A stretch of 64,000 bases of DNA from Cristatella mucedo (taxonomy: Eukaryota > Bryozoa > Phylactolaemata > Cristatellidae): positions 8,349,501-8,413,500 of the forward strand of contig WPIO01000010.1 of the NCBI GenBank assembly GCA_009760855.2, written 5' to 3'. The notes beneath the pieces are model-generated. The model saw only the letters and a program-made list of their open reading frames with translations, made no database searches and was not told the origin of the DNA. The stretch's first letter is position 1, and each line of letters starts with the position of its first letter. Both the position numbers and the translations under genes were made by a program. Of this stretch, positions 49,101-58,319 are shown piece after piece.

Positions 49101-49882
49101 TAATTGTTCATGGACTACCCAGCCTTGGTATACAGGTTTTTTCTTAAAATGCCAGCGGCCTGCTGGGTCTGTCAAGCCCTCGTTCATTGTTCCAGGCTTA
49201 CTCACACTGTGTTGTAACTGCATGCAAGCGTGTCGTTTGCCTCCCTTGACGAAATTAGGCGTGCCCGGGAATGAATGAGGACAGGTCTCATCCCGAGCAG
49301 CCAGCAGTCATGCCGGAGGTGAAGGGCGTGCCATTGTGGTAAATGGCCGGGCATGCCTCTTCCGAGTCACTGGAAGGAGTTGGAATGGCCTGCCGGTCTG
49401 CCCTTGGTATTGCTAGATTTGAATTGCGCCTTCTGTATTATCGTGTGCGAAGTCTGTGCGTTGGCTGTCTTGTGACGCTTGAAGCAAGAGAGGGCAGCTT
49501 GCTACGGACTATCGAGGCCGTATCAGCAGCTGCTCGCTTGCTAGCCTAGAGCCGGCTTGGTCATATTGGCGAAGCTCAGCCAAAACTTGAGTGAGCCGGG
49601 CGGGCTTCGAGGCGGCGGCAGCAGATGCGCATCCCAGCGCTGCGCGGACGCCGCTGGCTGAGTGGCACGTGCGTTTGCGGCCCAGAGCAGATGGGATGGG
49701 CTCTTCTTGTAGTTGGAACGATTAAAGCTGCCGTCATGGCGTCGCTGGTCTTCGGTTTGACCGCTGCCACGATCAAGCAGCTGAAGCTGGAGGGCGTCGT
49801 CTTCTTCCCACCTTTACTCAGGCCTGACAGGGGGACGCTATTCAACTACAAGGAGTCGTGGGATCCGTGGTTTAGAAAGTAG
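43126..49882 (+). CDS. NDUFA11: NDUFA11, mitochondrial complex I membrane subunit, 4 exons
   Basis: Accessory subunit of NADH:ubiquinone oxidoreductase (B14.7), a Tim17/22/23-fold protein of the inner mitochondrial membrane. Exons 43126-43225, 45722-45817, 48425-48544 and 49686-49882 join in frame to 513 nt, 170 residues plus stop. The start is the ATG at 43126; the open frame begins upstream only at a TTG. Seen: FYAYYDTPDGQDAVKK and TTRTTTQIG, matching the family's YWDxPDG...K..TT start; then four hydrophobic stretches (GAIGSIYYMAG, AAVGFAYGSVASLSYA, HLVAGVASGCVLGAR, ALLVVGTIKAAVMASLVFG). The protein is about 30 residues longer than the human one, mostly a C-terminal tail ending SWDPWFRK. 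Intron 3 begins with GC (AGAG/gcaagt). Intron sizes are about 2.5, 2.6 and 1.1 kb. Confidence 0.88.
44855..44945 (+). mobile_element. family A LINE 3' tail fragment
   Basis: aaatgcctagaaagagatt, then a decayed GGTGCTATATTGATTG block and a TTG/TTA-rich tail. It meets an oppositely oriented family A copy, tail to tail, at about 44950. Confidence 0.7.
44950..45415 (-). mobile_element. family A LINE 3' part
   Basis: caccctcagagaactaaat and onward in reverse orientation through 3' UTR into the ORF2 C-terminal region (ggagcgagttccaggcttt, aaaggatttgaggttcgtt). Truncated at about 45415. In NDUFA11 intron 1. Confidence 0.75.
45975..46140 (-). mobile_element. family A LINE 3' fragment, decayed
   Basis: accgaatctcttttttcta and gaaaaggaagcatgcccag resemble the family A 3' UTR in reverse orientation. 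In NDUFA11 intron 2. Confidence 0.45.
47035..47190 (-). mobile_element. SINE-2 copy with internal duplication
   Basis: agccctaagagaacttaat, then cattcaccttgacctcggt in the same extra segment as the copy at 29153, then ccttaaccactgggagaaa. The two copies define a subfamily. Confidence 0.7.
47577..47795 (-). mobile_element. family A LINE 3' UTR fragment
   Basis: A (TAA)n start at 47577-47594, then gtgccctcagagaacttaa and a long 3' UTR stretch including cacagggtcagcatgcaaa. No ORF2 left. In NDUFA11 intron 2. Confidence 0.75.
48915..49045 (+). mobile_element. SINE-2 copy
   Basis: tggtaaagatgctcgcccc (A-box side), gaggtcgcaggctcaagcc (B box), aaattaagctctcttaggg and cgctatacaaatgaattat with a short TTA tail. 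In NDUFA11 intron 3. Confidence 0.78.
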
Positions 49883-49973
49883 TCATCAAATTAGAGTGCT
49901 TGGAGCGTGAATTTAAGACACGGTGTGCACGGTTGCGTTGCCTGCTGTTGGTTGCCGAGCATTCTTATATGTT

Positions 49974-49979
49974 AATAAA
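49974..49979 (+). terminator. polyadenylation signal of NDUFA11
   Basis: AATAAA 92 nt after the NDUFA11 stop codon, followed by GT- and T-rich sequence. A short 3' UTR is typical of this gene. Confidence 0.6.
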
Positions 49980-49982
49980 CCT

Positions 49983-51120
49983 GCACTGTGCAAGAGACTG
50001 CTGTGCTACCGACTGCAGTGTACGACTCGTGGTGGCCAACAGTTCTGCTTCTCCTTATCCTCCCCCCCCCCCAACTGCCGGTCGTGCTACTCTAACGCAT
50101 GCGCAATTTCTGCTTTAACTGACGGCCAGTGCTCGTCAGCACGTGAAGAAGGTGCCACTCCACCTTGGTTGGTTGCTGTGGCCCGTGTTTATTTTTAGAA
50201 TTGATGTCAGGCGCCTGTATGAAGCATGAAGCAGAGGCGCGTCTGGCCAAGGGATAAATGTTTATCCCAGTAACTGCCGTGCGGATCGGTTGTGTCGGAC
50301 TGTTTATTTGTTCGTCTGGCCATGCCCACTACTCTGGCCTAGTGCGCCTTCTTGACCTCCTGAAATGACCTAGTAGTCCGAAAAGTTTGTCGATCCCTGG
50401 ACTGTTAAGTATTAAATGGCTCGGTGCACTGTCCAAATGCAGCCACATCTAGCGGTTAGTTCTGCTGATATATCGATCCACCGTGTGCACAAGCTCTTGT
50501 ATTAATAACATTCTCTGCATCCGTATTTGATAACTGTGGCGGTATAGAAAGCTATGCTGCTCGCACGTTTTTCCCTTGAAAGCTCTTGGTTTTGCAGCAT
50601 GTTCGATCAGTAGAGGATCTAGTTGTTGGTACTCCATACCATTTGAAGACAGAGCCACAGTTAAGCCGGTGTCATCCTTTTTTATTTCCCTCCAGCTGCT
50701 TACTAGCACTTGTGCAATCTTTTTGCCAGGCGGTAGAAGAGGCCACTCTCGTTCATAGTGTTTACATCTCTGGGGTTATACTTGCAAAATTTGTCGGTGA
50801 AGATCCGGAAGGCAGTGGCGAGAACGGCTGCATTTGCCGAGCCACGTTTCCAAGCCCAGAGCATGCAATTACACTGAGCTGAAAATGAAAACCTTGTGTC
50901 AGTTATTTTCAATCTATTAGGTGATTCGGGTAAATTTTGAGATGCTCTTTCAGAATCTGTAACTCATTTTAATCCAGCAAGTGAGGATTGTTAACAATTT
51001 GCTTTTATATTTTCCAATGCTTTCACATGGCAATACTTAGTTTTTACAATCGTTTAATAAATATACCATCGAAGTTATGTACAATTTAAACATCATTCTT
51101 TATTCGTGTAGCCAAATGCC
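49983..51120. other. intergenic stretch with no recognisable gene
   Basis: Downstream of the NDUFA11 polyadenylation signal. Short open frames on both strands near 50440-50910 show no family features. No repeat family was recognised. Confidence 0.4.
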
Positions 51121-51124
51121 TTTA

Positions 51125-52560
51125 AGCTGACTCTTCCTCGATTTTCGCCTATGCCGAGCAGCTGGATTGTGGCGCTTGAGGCCCCAACAGTAGTCGGCCA
51201 TCATGTTAATATTCCACGGCCTCGACCTACGTTCCATTTCACGTATGTCCTACTGGAGCCTCTCACCCTGTTTGTTGCTGAATGCTCCTAAATTTGATGG
51301 AAAATAGTCGGTGAGTTTAGAAAATGTATATTAATGCTTATTCTGCTGCCAAAGTGCCGTGTAGCGTTGGATGTTCTCAACGAATCGCGAATAGTCAGCA
51401 GACTTGTGATTGCTGAGACAGTTCTTTACCACTGACTTAAGTCCATTCCGTGCCTGCAACTCTAGCCCACTCGCCGATGTAAACTGCGTGTCTTTGAACA
51501 ACTTTTGATATGTTGACCAGCAAAAATGCCAGATTTTATCTTTACCTCGCTAATTTGAGGAAACCTTTCTTTTAAGTACTTAAAGCTATAACCGTCTTGG
51601 TTCAGAGCGTTAACAGTTTTTCATTAGTTCAAGCTTTATGTGAAAGGGAGGAAGTAGCTCTTTTCTTGCTCTCGACAAGAGAGAGCTCTCGGACAGTGTC
51701 ACTCCCAGGCACAAATGTTTTCGCTCTGGCCAGTATTTCTTTCTGTAATTAAGGGCACCAGCACGTCTATTCCAGACATAAAAAGCACGGCTAGTTTTGC
51801 GTAGCCACCTTGGAGTCAAAGCAGAAGGGCAATGACCTTTAAATCACCGAATATCTGGCACTTGTGTTGATCATACTCGATTTCATCGAGAAGTATTTTC
51901 ATGTTTTTCCATAAGTCTCTGTCATCTAGACAGAATATGCAACCGACAAAGAGGTAAGTGTGTTTCCATTGCGAAGTAAAACGTCATTCAAACTGCGGTT
52001 CGATGAATCAATGAAGAGTCTCCACTCAGTTGGATCACAGTATTTTTCCATTTGATCAACTAGACCTTAGAGGTTGCTGCAATAGACTAGTGACTCCTCC
52101 GAAAGGTACGGAATGAACACTTTTTCACAATGTCTAACCACAGAAATTCAGAACCCGGCGAAAGAAAATTTTTCTTTAATCTATAGCGAAAAAGTTCATC
52201 CGACTTTTTTGGGTAGGTTGAGGTCTGTCATCAAGATCAGATTGTGACATTAGTTTAGGTGTTGAAACATCAAAAGCACCATAGCTGTCATCAGCGTCAC
52301 CTTCAGTTGAACTCGAATCTCTGTTAGTCAATCTATCATAAAGTGTAACAGGTGGAACACTAACTCCCACCTCATCACTGTGCGGTTCAGGTCGTATCGC
52401 TGACGGTAGGTTTGGATATTCACTTTATGCTTATTCTGCTTGCTGAAGCCCTGCACGTTAGAGTGATGCAGAAATAACAATCCGAAACATGGGTCAGTCT
52501 GTCCTCTCCAAATAATCGGTACTCCAAATGGAAGGCATTTGCTTTTACCTTAAACCATCT
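51125..52560 (-). pseudogene. broken copy of a high-copy invertebrate gene family of unknown function
   Basis: Reading the minus strand in its changing frames shows, in order, KCLPFGVPIIWRGQTDPCF, YDPTEWRLFIDSSNRSL, a WNRRAGALNYRKKYWPERK block, LLPPFHIKLELMKN and NMMADYCWGLKRHNP. I recall these blocks, in this order, from a family with many copies in arthropod, cnidarian and other invertebrate genomes, where the proteins are annotated as uncharacterised. The copy number suggests a mobile element cargo or domesticated relative, but I cannot name a superfamily. This copy is broken in several places and lacks a continuous frame. It is AT-richer than the neighbouring NDUFA11 exons. Confidence 0.65.
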
Positions 52561-53269
52561 TCTAAAATTTTCTACACAAGGCTTGCTCACCGTATGTGTT
52601 GCTCATGTCTTATCCTGATCTCTCAGTTTGCATCAGAAGTAGGTGGGATAGCACTGTTTGATGAAGTTGGTAATCGGTATCCACTGCTCTTTTTTCAAGA
52701 GTCTCCCGCAGATGTAGAAGCATATTTTCGGAGAACCCTTACACTACCTGGGCATTGTAAATAGGAAATATCCTTTGATTTAAGCAACTATATCAACAAA
52801 CAAAATGGTAATTGTTCTGCAAAAAATAACAAGTATGTCAATACGTGTAACAAGTAAACTTAATGAAAGCCAATATCATCACACTTAACGCCTAATGTTA
52901 CGTTAAAGTGCACCAGATCTTTGATAAACAAAATCTACCAAACCTGACGTGCCAAAGCAAAATGCACCATAGACCGTCATTTGTGGTGTACATTAGGAAA
53001 ATAATTGCAAGTACCTGTGGCTATTTTGAGATTATGACACCGCCGTTGGATTATGGGCTGTTGCGATTTATGGCAGTGGTATATAATTAACGGGCGGCAA
53101 AGGGCCCGGAGAGTGAGGTCGAGGACGCCGAGCTGGCAGTCGCGTACTGGCCCGCTGCGGCGTCCGTATGACTAAACGTATTTGAGCTCGCTTCGGTGTT
53201 CTGTGTGGTATTGCGTGCCTGCCGCTTAGACAATGTCAAACTGCAATACCTCCAACTGATATCATGCAG

Positions 53270-53515
53270 ACCAATGGTATTTATTGCCCACTGCAAGCGT
53301 AGTGATAACCGCTAAGGCTCTTCTGCCGCTGCGAGTAGCTGTGGACTCGCTTCGCTGAGTCGTAGTAGTTCCGTCGCGGAAGACGACGCTTCGCCGTCTT
53401 GCCACTTGACGGAAGTGCGACATCTTGCCACGTGACGGAGGGAAGGACGGATTGTCTCACTTTAATTAGTAGAGATACGAACGAGGCTGTTGATTCAGCT
53501 GACCTTTAACTTTTG
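53270..53515 (+). mobile_element. SINE-1 copy split by a ~146-bp hairpin-rich insert
   Basis: The left part reads tattgcccactgcaagcgt and taaggctcttctgccgct. The right part resumes at about 53478 with cgaggctgttgattcagct. Between them lies about 146 bp absent from other copies, with two strong hairpins: GACTC-gcttcgct-GAGTC and AAGACG-acgcttcgc-CGTCTT. Confidence 0.6.
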
Positions 53516-53519
53516 CCTT

Positions 53520-54329
53520 ACATTGCCTTTACCCATGCATCTTGGCGCCTTACGCTGATGGCGGTTCATTAATTTCTCAAGCCAGCCGTGAGAAAAAGTG
53601 GCTATACAGTAGCATATATGCTCAGAAGCTCGGCAAATGTCGAAATTGCGCCTCCAGCGACAGGGCGTTAGTGTCCAAGGAGTCGTTATCGTACGGGTAC
53701 GCGCCGGACTTACAGCTACCTTCAAAAAATTGCGAAAGTCTGCGAAAGAAGCTGCGGCCATTTTCGAGCGCGTACAGTTGAAGTTCGCGAATGCTCCGGT
53801 GAGCGCGGATTTTCGGAGCGCCGGAAGCCTGCTGCGGGTTACTTGCCAAGCATTGAGCTGCGCAGCCCTAGTGTATATTAAACATCTGTCGCAGCTCCCA
53901 CGAAGGCGGCGCCGGAAGGCAAGCACGCTCGCGAGCACCCACTCATTCATCGTGCTTAGAGTACACGGCTTGAAAAAAAGCTCAGTTCCTATTTTAAATC
54001 GCGCCATCTGGTGGTGGAGCCCATTGAGCTGTGCTATTGCCGACGATATGCTGACGACAGCTTCGCACCGCTTCGACCGAGTCGTGCTTGAGCGGCACGC
54101 GCTACCGCGCTCGCTTTCGCGAAAATCGTGGGCGAGGTGCGGCGGACAGTAACTGCATCGACGTATGTAAAACGTGCGGTGCGGAAGAATGACGCCTATA
54201 GGGTTCCGCCGGCTGTGGACGCTGTCAAGTGATCGGCGGCGATTGGAGGCATGACCGCCGTAAAGCAGTGGCGCGGCTGGGCGTACTCTGTGTAATTCTG
54301 GCTCTTTTCTTGGTCCTGTTCTTTTCACC
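53520..54329. other. unrecognised stretch with overlapping open frames
   Basis: Open on the minus strand for 277 codons (53495-54328) and in other frames too. A short minus-strand piece, SIRELQLYALENGRSFFRR, looks protein-like, but it has no ATG in frame and no family match. I would not call a gene. Confidence 0.3.
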
Positions 54330-55475
54330 GCTTATACTCTCCTCTTTACCGATGTGATTGCCAAACACAATCTAGGCTTTCACTTCTATACGGATGACAC
54401 TCGGTTGTACATTTGCTTTGATCCCTCCCAGCTCTCGAGCACGTCGAATTCTCTCAACTCACTTGCTGCATGTATTGATGACGTCCGCACATAGATGGCA
54501 GCAAATCTTTTTAAATTGAATGATGATAAAACCAACTTCCTAGTTATGGACAAACCAAGTGTGATTCAGAAATTGAAAAGGTAAACGCTCAAAATCGGCT
54601 CTGCGAGCATATCTCCTGTTTAATCTGCACAAAATCTAGGTGTCATGTTCCAAAGTGACCTTTCATTAGATCACCACGTCAGCTCCACAATCAAGTCTCC
54701 CTACTTTCAGCTACATAACATTGCTAAAATTCGGGTTGTTTAGATAGGGATACCACACCTAAGTTGGTCCGTACATTTTTGACATCCCGTTTTGACTTCT
54801 GTAACTCACTGCTTTTAGGTCTACCGGCCTGTGCAATCAGGCGATTACAGCTGGTGCAAAACTGTGCAGCTTGGCTGGTCTATCGTGAGCGTCGCAGTTG
54901 CCACATCACAACTCTCCTCGCCGACCTGCACGGGCTACCAGTCAAGCAACGCACCGACTTCAAGGTTTTTTTACTTACTTTTAGGTCCCTTCATTCTTTG
55001 GCTTCAGCCTACCTATCAGATCTAATGCCCCACCAGGCTAAGCATCGTATCACCCGCTTTTCGGAATCTAACTGTGTACCTATACCTCGCATAAACTTCA
55101 AATCCTTCGGAGATCGTGCATTTAGTTCGAATGCTCCCACAGCCTGGAACTCACTCCCGACTTCCGTCATGACGTTCCCTGAGTTGACAACATTTAAAAA
55201 GAAATTAAAAACGCACATATTTAGCATAGCATTTAGTGGGTCCCTGTGATTCGTCCGGTATGTGCTTATGCGTGCTGGCACTGTGCATGCTGGCACTAAC
55301 CATACTTGCATGCTGACCCTGTGCATGTCACCCTTAACCATGTTATTCTTGTTTATTGAGCATGCTATTGCTAACAATTCGCTCGTGTTTCCTTTGCAGC
55401 AAATGTAAAGTGCCTAGAAAGAGATTGAGTTCTCTGAGGACGCTTTATCAAGAGTGTTATTATTATTATTCTCTT
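54330..55475 (+). mobile_element. family A LINE including YADD region, 5'-truncated
   Basis: Shows NLGFHFYADDTQLY-like sequence at its 5' end (here YTDDTRLY, so one base change near the catalytic box), then LFKLNDDKTNFLVMDKPS, LKIGSASISPV and the full ORF2 C-terminus from 54764, ending in the 3' UTR block and a (TTA)n at 55456-55472. Several stops and frameshifts are present between 54340 and 54760. Confidence 0.82.
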
Positions 55476-55614
55476 ACAATTATGGTAGTAGGGCGTGGCC
55501 CGAGTTGAATTGAACATTGGGCGTTGTCATCATCACGAGGAGCTGCAGGCAGCACTCACAGCTCAAAGCTAGCGATTGGCTTCTGTCGTCGGACGAGGAA
55601 ATCGTCCTCGATCC

Positions 55615-55712
55615 TTAGCAGCTAATCCTTTGCAGCAGATGTAAAGTGCCTAGAAAGAGATTGAGTTCTCTGAGGGTGCTATATCAAATGTATTATTATT
55701 ATTATTATTATT
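55615..55712 (+). mobile_element. family A LINE tail fragment
   Basis: gcagatgtaaagtgcctag, then agattgagttctctgaggg and a (TTA)n at 55692-55712. A second family A tail lies about 150 bp upstream in the same orientation. Confidence 0.72.
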
Positions 55713-55974
55713 AAAATGAATGCGAAGTAATTGCAGCCGCAGTATCGGCACAGCAATTTCTGAGCTCTCGGTCTGAGCAGGACGCTGGGTTCTCGGTGTC
55801 AGCTTTTGTGGAGTCGTTTCGCTGGATGCGGGGCCACTTCCCTAAGCACGTGCAGGCACGTGCGGACTTTAAAAGCCTCGGTATAGCATCCCTGGGCTAT
55901 TAAAAACGTAGCACACCATCTGTTTACCGCTTCGCGGCTAGATCCTGCCCAGCCCTAGAAGAGTCTCAGCTTAG

Positions 55975-56110
55975 AGGTAAGGTGCGCTCACTTCACAAGT
56001 AGCGGATTCAAGTCCTGCAGCAGGCAATCCTTTGCCGCTCACTGCAAACGTTATGATAGCCGTTATCATTCTTCTGTCGCTGGATATTTTTAATTTGACT
56101 GTTTTATCGT
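55975..56110 (+). mobile_element. SINE-1 copy
   Basis: aggtaaggtgcgctcactt, agcggattcaagtcctgca, then aacgttatgatagccgtta. The 3' end is diverged. Confidence 0.65.
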
Positions 56111-56204
56111 ATACTTTTTAACTGTCAACTAGCAACTGACAAACTTACTCAAATAGCTGTAAGAGACGTCTTTGCTGAGTTGCGCCGGAAACACTATACC
56201 CATT

Positions 56205-56345
56205 GTTCATTTATATAGTGCCCTAAGAGAACTTAATTTTTATCCTGGCGCTTCACATAAGCCACAGGGCTTGAGCCTGCGACCACAGCCGTCAGAGGCG
56301 AGCACCTCAATCCCTGGGTCAAACCAGGGCGACAAGCAAGCCACG
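56205..56345 (-). mobile_element. SINE-2 copy
   Basis: ttcatttatatagtgccct, aagagaacttaatttttat, then gggcttgagcctgcgacca and a head ending gggtcaaaccagggcgac. Confidence 0.7.
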
Positions 56346-57084
56346 CAAATGCACGAACTGAGTTGCTCCTTTTTCAGGATATGCAAAGTTCCTAGAAAGA
56401 TATTGTAGTTCACTTACTACTCTATGTAAATTTATAATACTTATTACTAATGCTAATTGATAGCTACATTGCCGGAAACTTCCTCAATAACGCGTCGTCG
56501 AGCGAAGCCCATCGCTGGCGCTCGTCGGGCCAATGCTAGAGGTCTTCAGTCTAGGACCACCCCCTCCGTTCTAAGCGACGCATGCACCGAGGATTGAAGC
56601 AAGACTGACTCAAGACAGAAGTAGGACGGACCAGGTAAATGCGGCTTAAGGAATGCTGGATACGGACCTGGTGGCAATAAAGAAATAGATGCTGCCAGTC
56701 ACTCTGCTGAGAATCGCCGCCGCCGCTGGAGTCGAACCGAGTAAGACACAGGAATGCGTAGCCGCAAACCAATAGCGCGGCCTGCCATTAGCGTTCGCTC
56801 AAAGACTTGCTGCACCGAAACCGTACGTTTTGCTTCAATCGCGCGAGCGTAAAGCAGACGAGCGACGATCACATACGCATACGCGCACTGACCGGATGTA
56901 CGCAATGCACCTCGCTGAGTCTTCGGTGGAGCCATTCGTCGCGCGGCGGCGAAGCCGATGGCCAGGTCGCACGGATCGCGCCGCCCTCGAACGAAGGGGC
57001 CGAAAAGACGCGGCGCGCGGCGATGCAGCAGTCGCTCGCCTCGAGATCTCGCGTCACCTTTCGCCGAGTCAGCGCTCCTCCGGC

Positions 57085-57522
57085 CTATCTGCGAGCGACG
57101 TTCCGGTCCAGCGCCTTGCCGATCGCGCTTCCAGCGCCGACGCCCGCAATCTTGGCGCCGCCACAATCGGCGCAGCAGAAGCGCTCGACGTTGGCTGCGG
57201 TCAGTTCGGGGATGTAGATGGAGCTCTCGCACCTGCGCAGTCGCTCGGCGACGACGCGCTCCAGGTGCGGATGCAGCGACAGCGTGGCGCGGCGCACCTC
57301 TGGCGGCTCTGCATACGCGGCCGCCGCGCTGCGACTGAGCGCTAGCGAGTAGCGCACAGCGCCGCCAGCCGCCGCGGCCCGCGGCACCGCCAGCTCCAAC
57401 TGCGTCCGCAGCTCGACGTCAAGCGAGGCCACGGCCGCCGCCAGGCTGCTGCCGCCGAAGTTCGAGTTCAGGCGTTCGGACGGCAGCTGCACCGCAAAAA
57501 GTTCGCTGCTCGAATCCACCAT
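57085..57522 (-). CDS. hypothetical first coding exon in a GC-rich island
   Basis: The ATG at 57522 sits in gccaaaATGG, a strong start context. The frame reads MVDSSSELFAVQLPSERLN, then SLDVELRTQLELAVPRAA, SLHPHLERVVAERLRRC and RFCCADCGG before a stop at 57085. The CxxC-like FCCADC and the LDVELRTQL stretch recall UBE3D (a HECT-like E3), but the match is weak and I did not find the next exon. Base composition is very GC-rich with many CpGs, as in a promoter island. Several frames on both strands are open here because of the composition, so this could also be a chance frame. Confidence 0.25.
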   Translation of the reverse strand: MVDSSSELFAVQLPSERLNSNFGGSSLAAAVASLDVELRTQLELAVPRAAAAGGAVRYSLALSRSAAAAYAEPPEVRRATLSLHPHLERVVAERLRRCESSIYIPELTAANVERFCCADCGGAKIAGVGAGSAIGKALDRNVARR

Positions 57523-58249
57523 TTTGGCGGCGGCGAGCGGCGAGCGACGGCCGCGGCCGCCGCCGGCGACATCGCCGCGGCCTGAGCCGGACCCCGCGGC
57601 GGTCGCGTGTGAGCGATCTACGTATCGCGCCTGCGTCGTCGGCTTCAGCGGCGGGTGCGCACTCTCGCAGCCTCGCTCGCAGGCTCGTCGGATCGGACGC
57701 TCGGCGGAGCCCGCGAGCTGGCCAGCCACTCAGTGACAGAAGCTTCCCGCAGGGCCGCGCTTGCCGCCGCCGCCGCTAAAGACTCGGAGTCGTCCGGCGA
57801 AGCGCAAGCGCTAACTCGGTATGAAAGCAGCGAAGAGGGCGGCGTTGGGCTCAGACGCGGCAGGACCGTCGCCGTCGCAGCAGTCTTCGTCGTCGTCATC
57901 TTCATACCTCGGCTGTGTGCGCTAGGCTCCGATTTCGACGCCGTCAGCCGCCCTCGCCGTACTGCGACCGAGCGCATCTCGACGCACGCTTCGGGCGTCG
58001 CCGCCACTCGCCTGCCGCTCGCAGCAAACGCCCGCTCGCTAGAGCGTGGCAGTGGCGGCGGCCGCCGCCGCAGCGGCGAAGCGATGCCGATGGTTAATTC
58101 AGTACTACGAATAGCCGGTAGGGCACGTTAGCTGTCCTGCAACGGTGCCAGCGGCGGCGTTGAGTAGGCCAAAACGCGAAGCTCACCTGCGAGCGGGCAA
58201 TGCGTTGAACCATCAAGCGCAGGCGACGCGACGATCTGTCGGCGCAGCG

Positions 58250-58252
<3 letters not shown>

Positions 58253-58311
<59 letters not shown>
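58253..58311. repeat. (CT)n(TA)n microsatellite
   Basis: About 17 CT units then 12 TA units, next to a GTCT run at 58320-58335. Confidence 0.97.
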
Positions 58312-58319
58312 CCACTACC

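Noticed and set aside
53495-54328. 277-codon minus-strand open frame
   Set aside because: No family features, composition-driven, and other frames in the same stretch are also open. No convincing start or splice context.
57655-58131. Plus-strand open frame in the GC-rich island
   Set aside because: Ala/Arg/Ser-rich with no features; open in several frames by composition alone.
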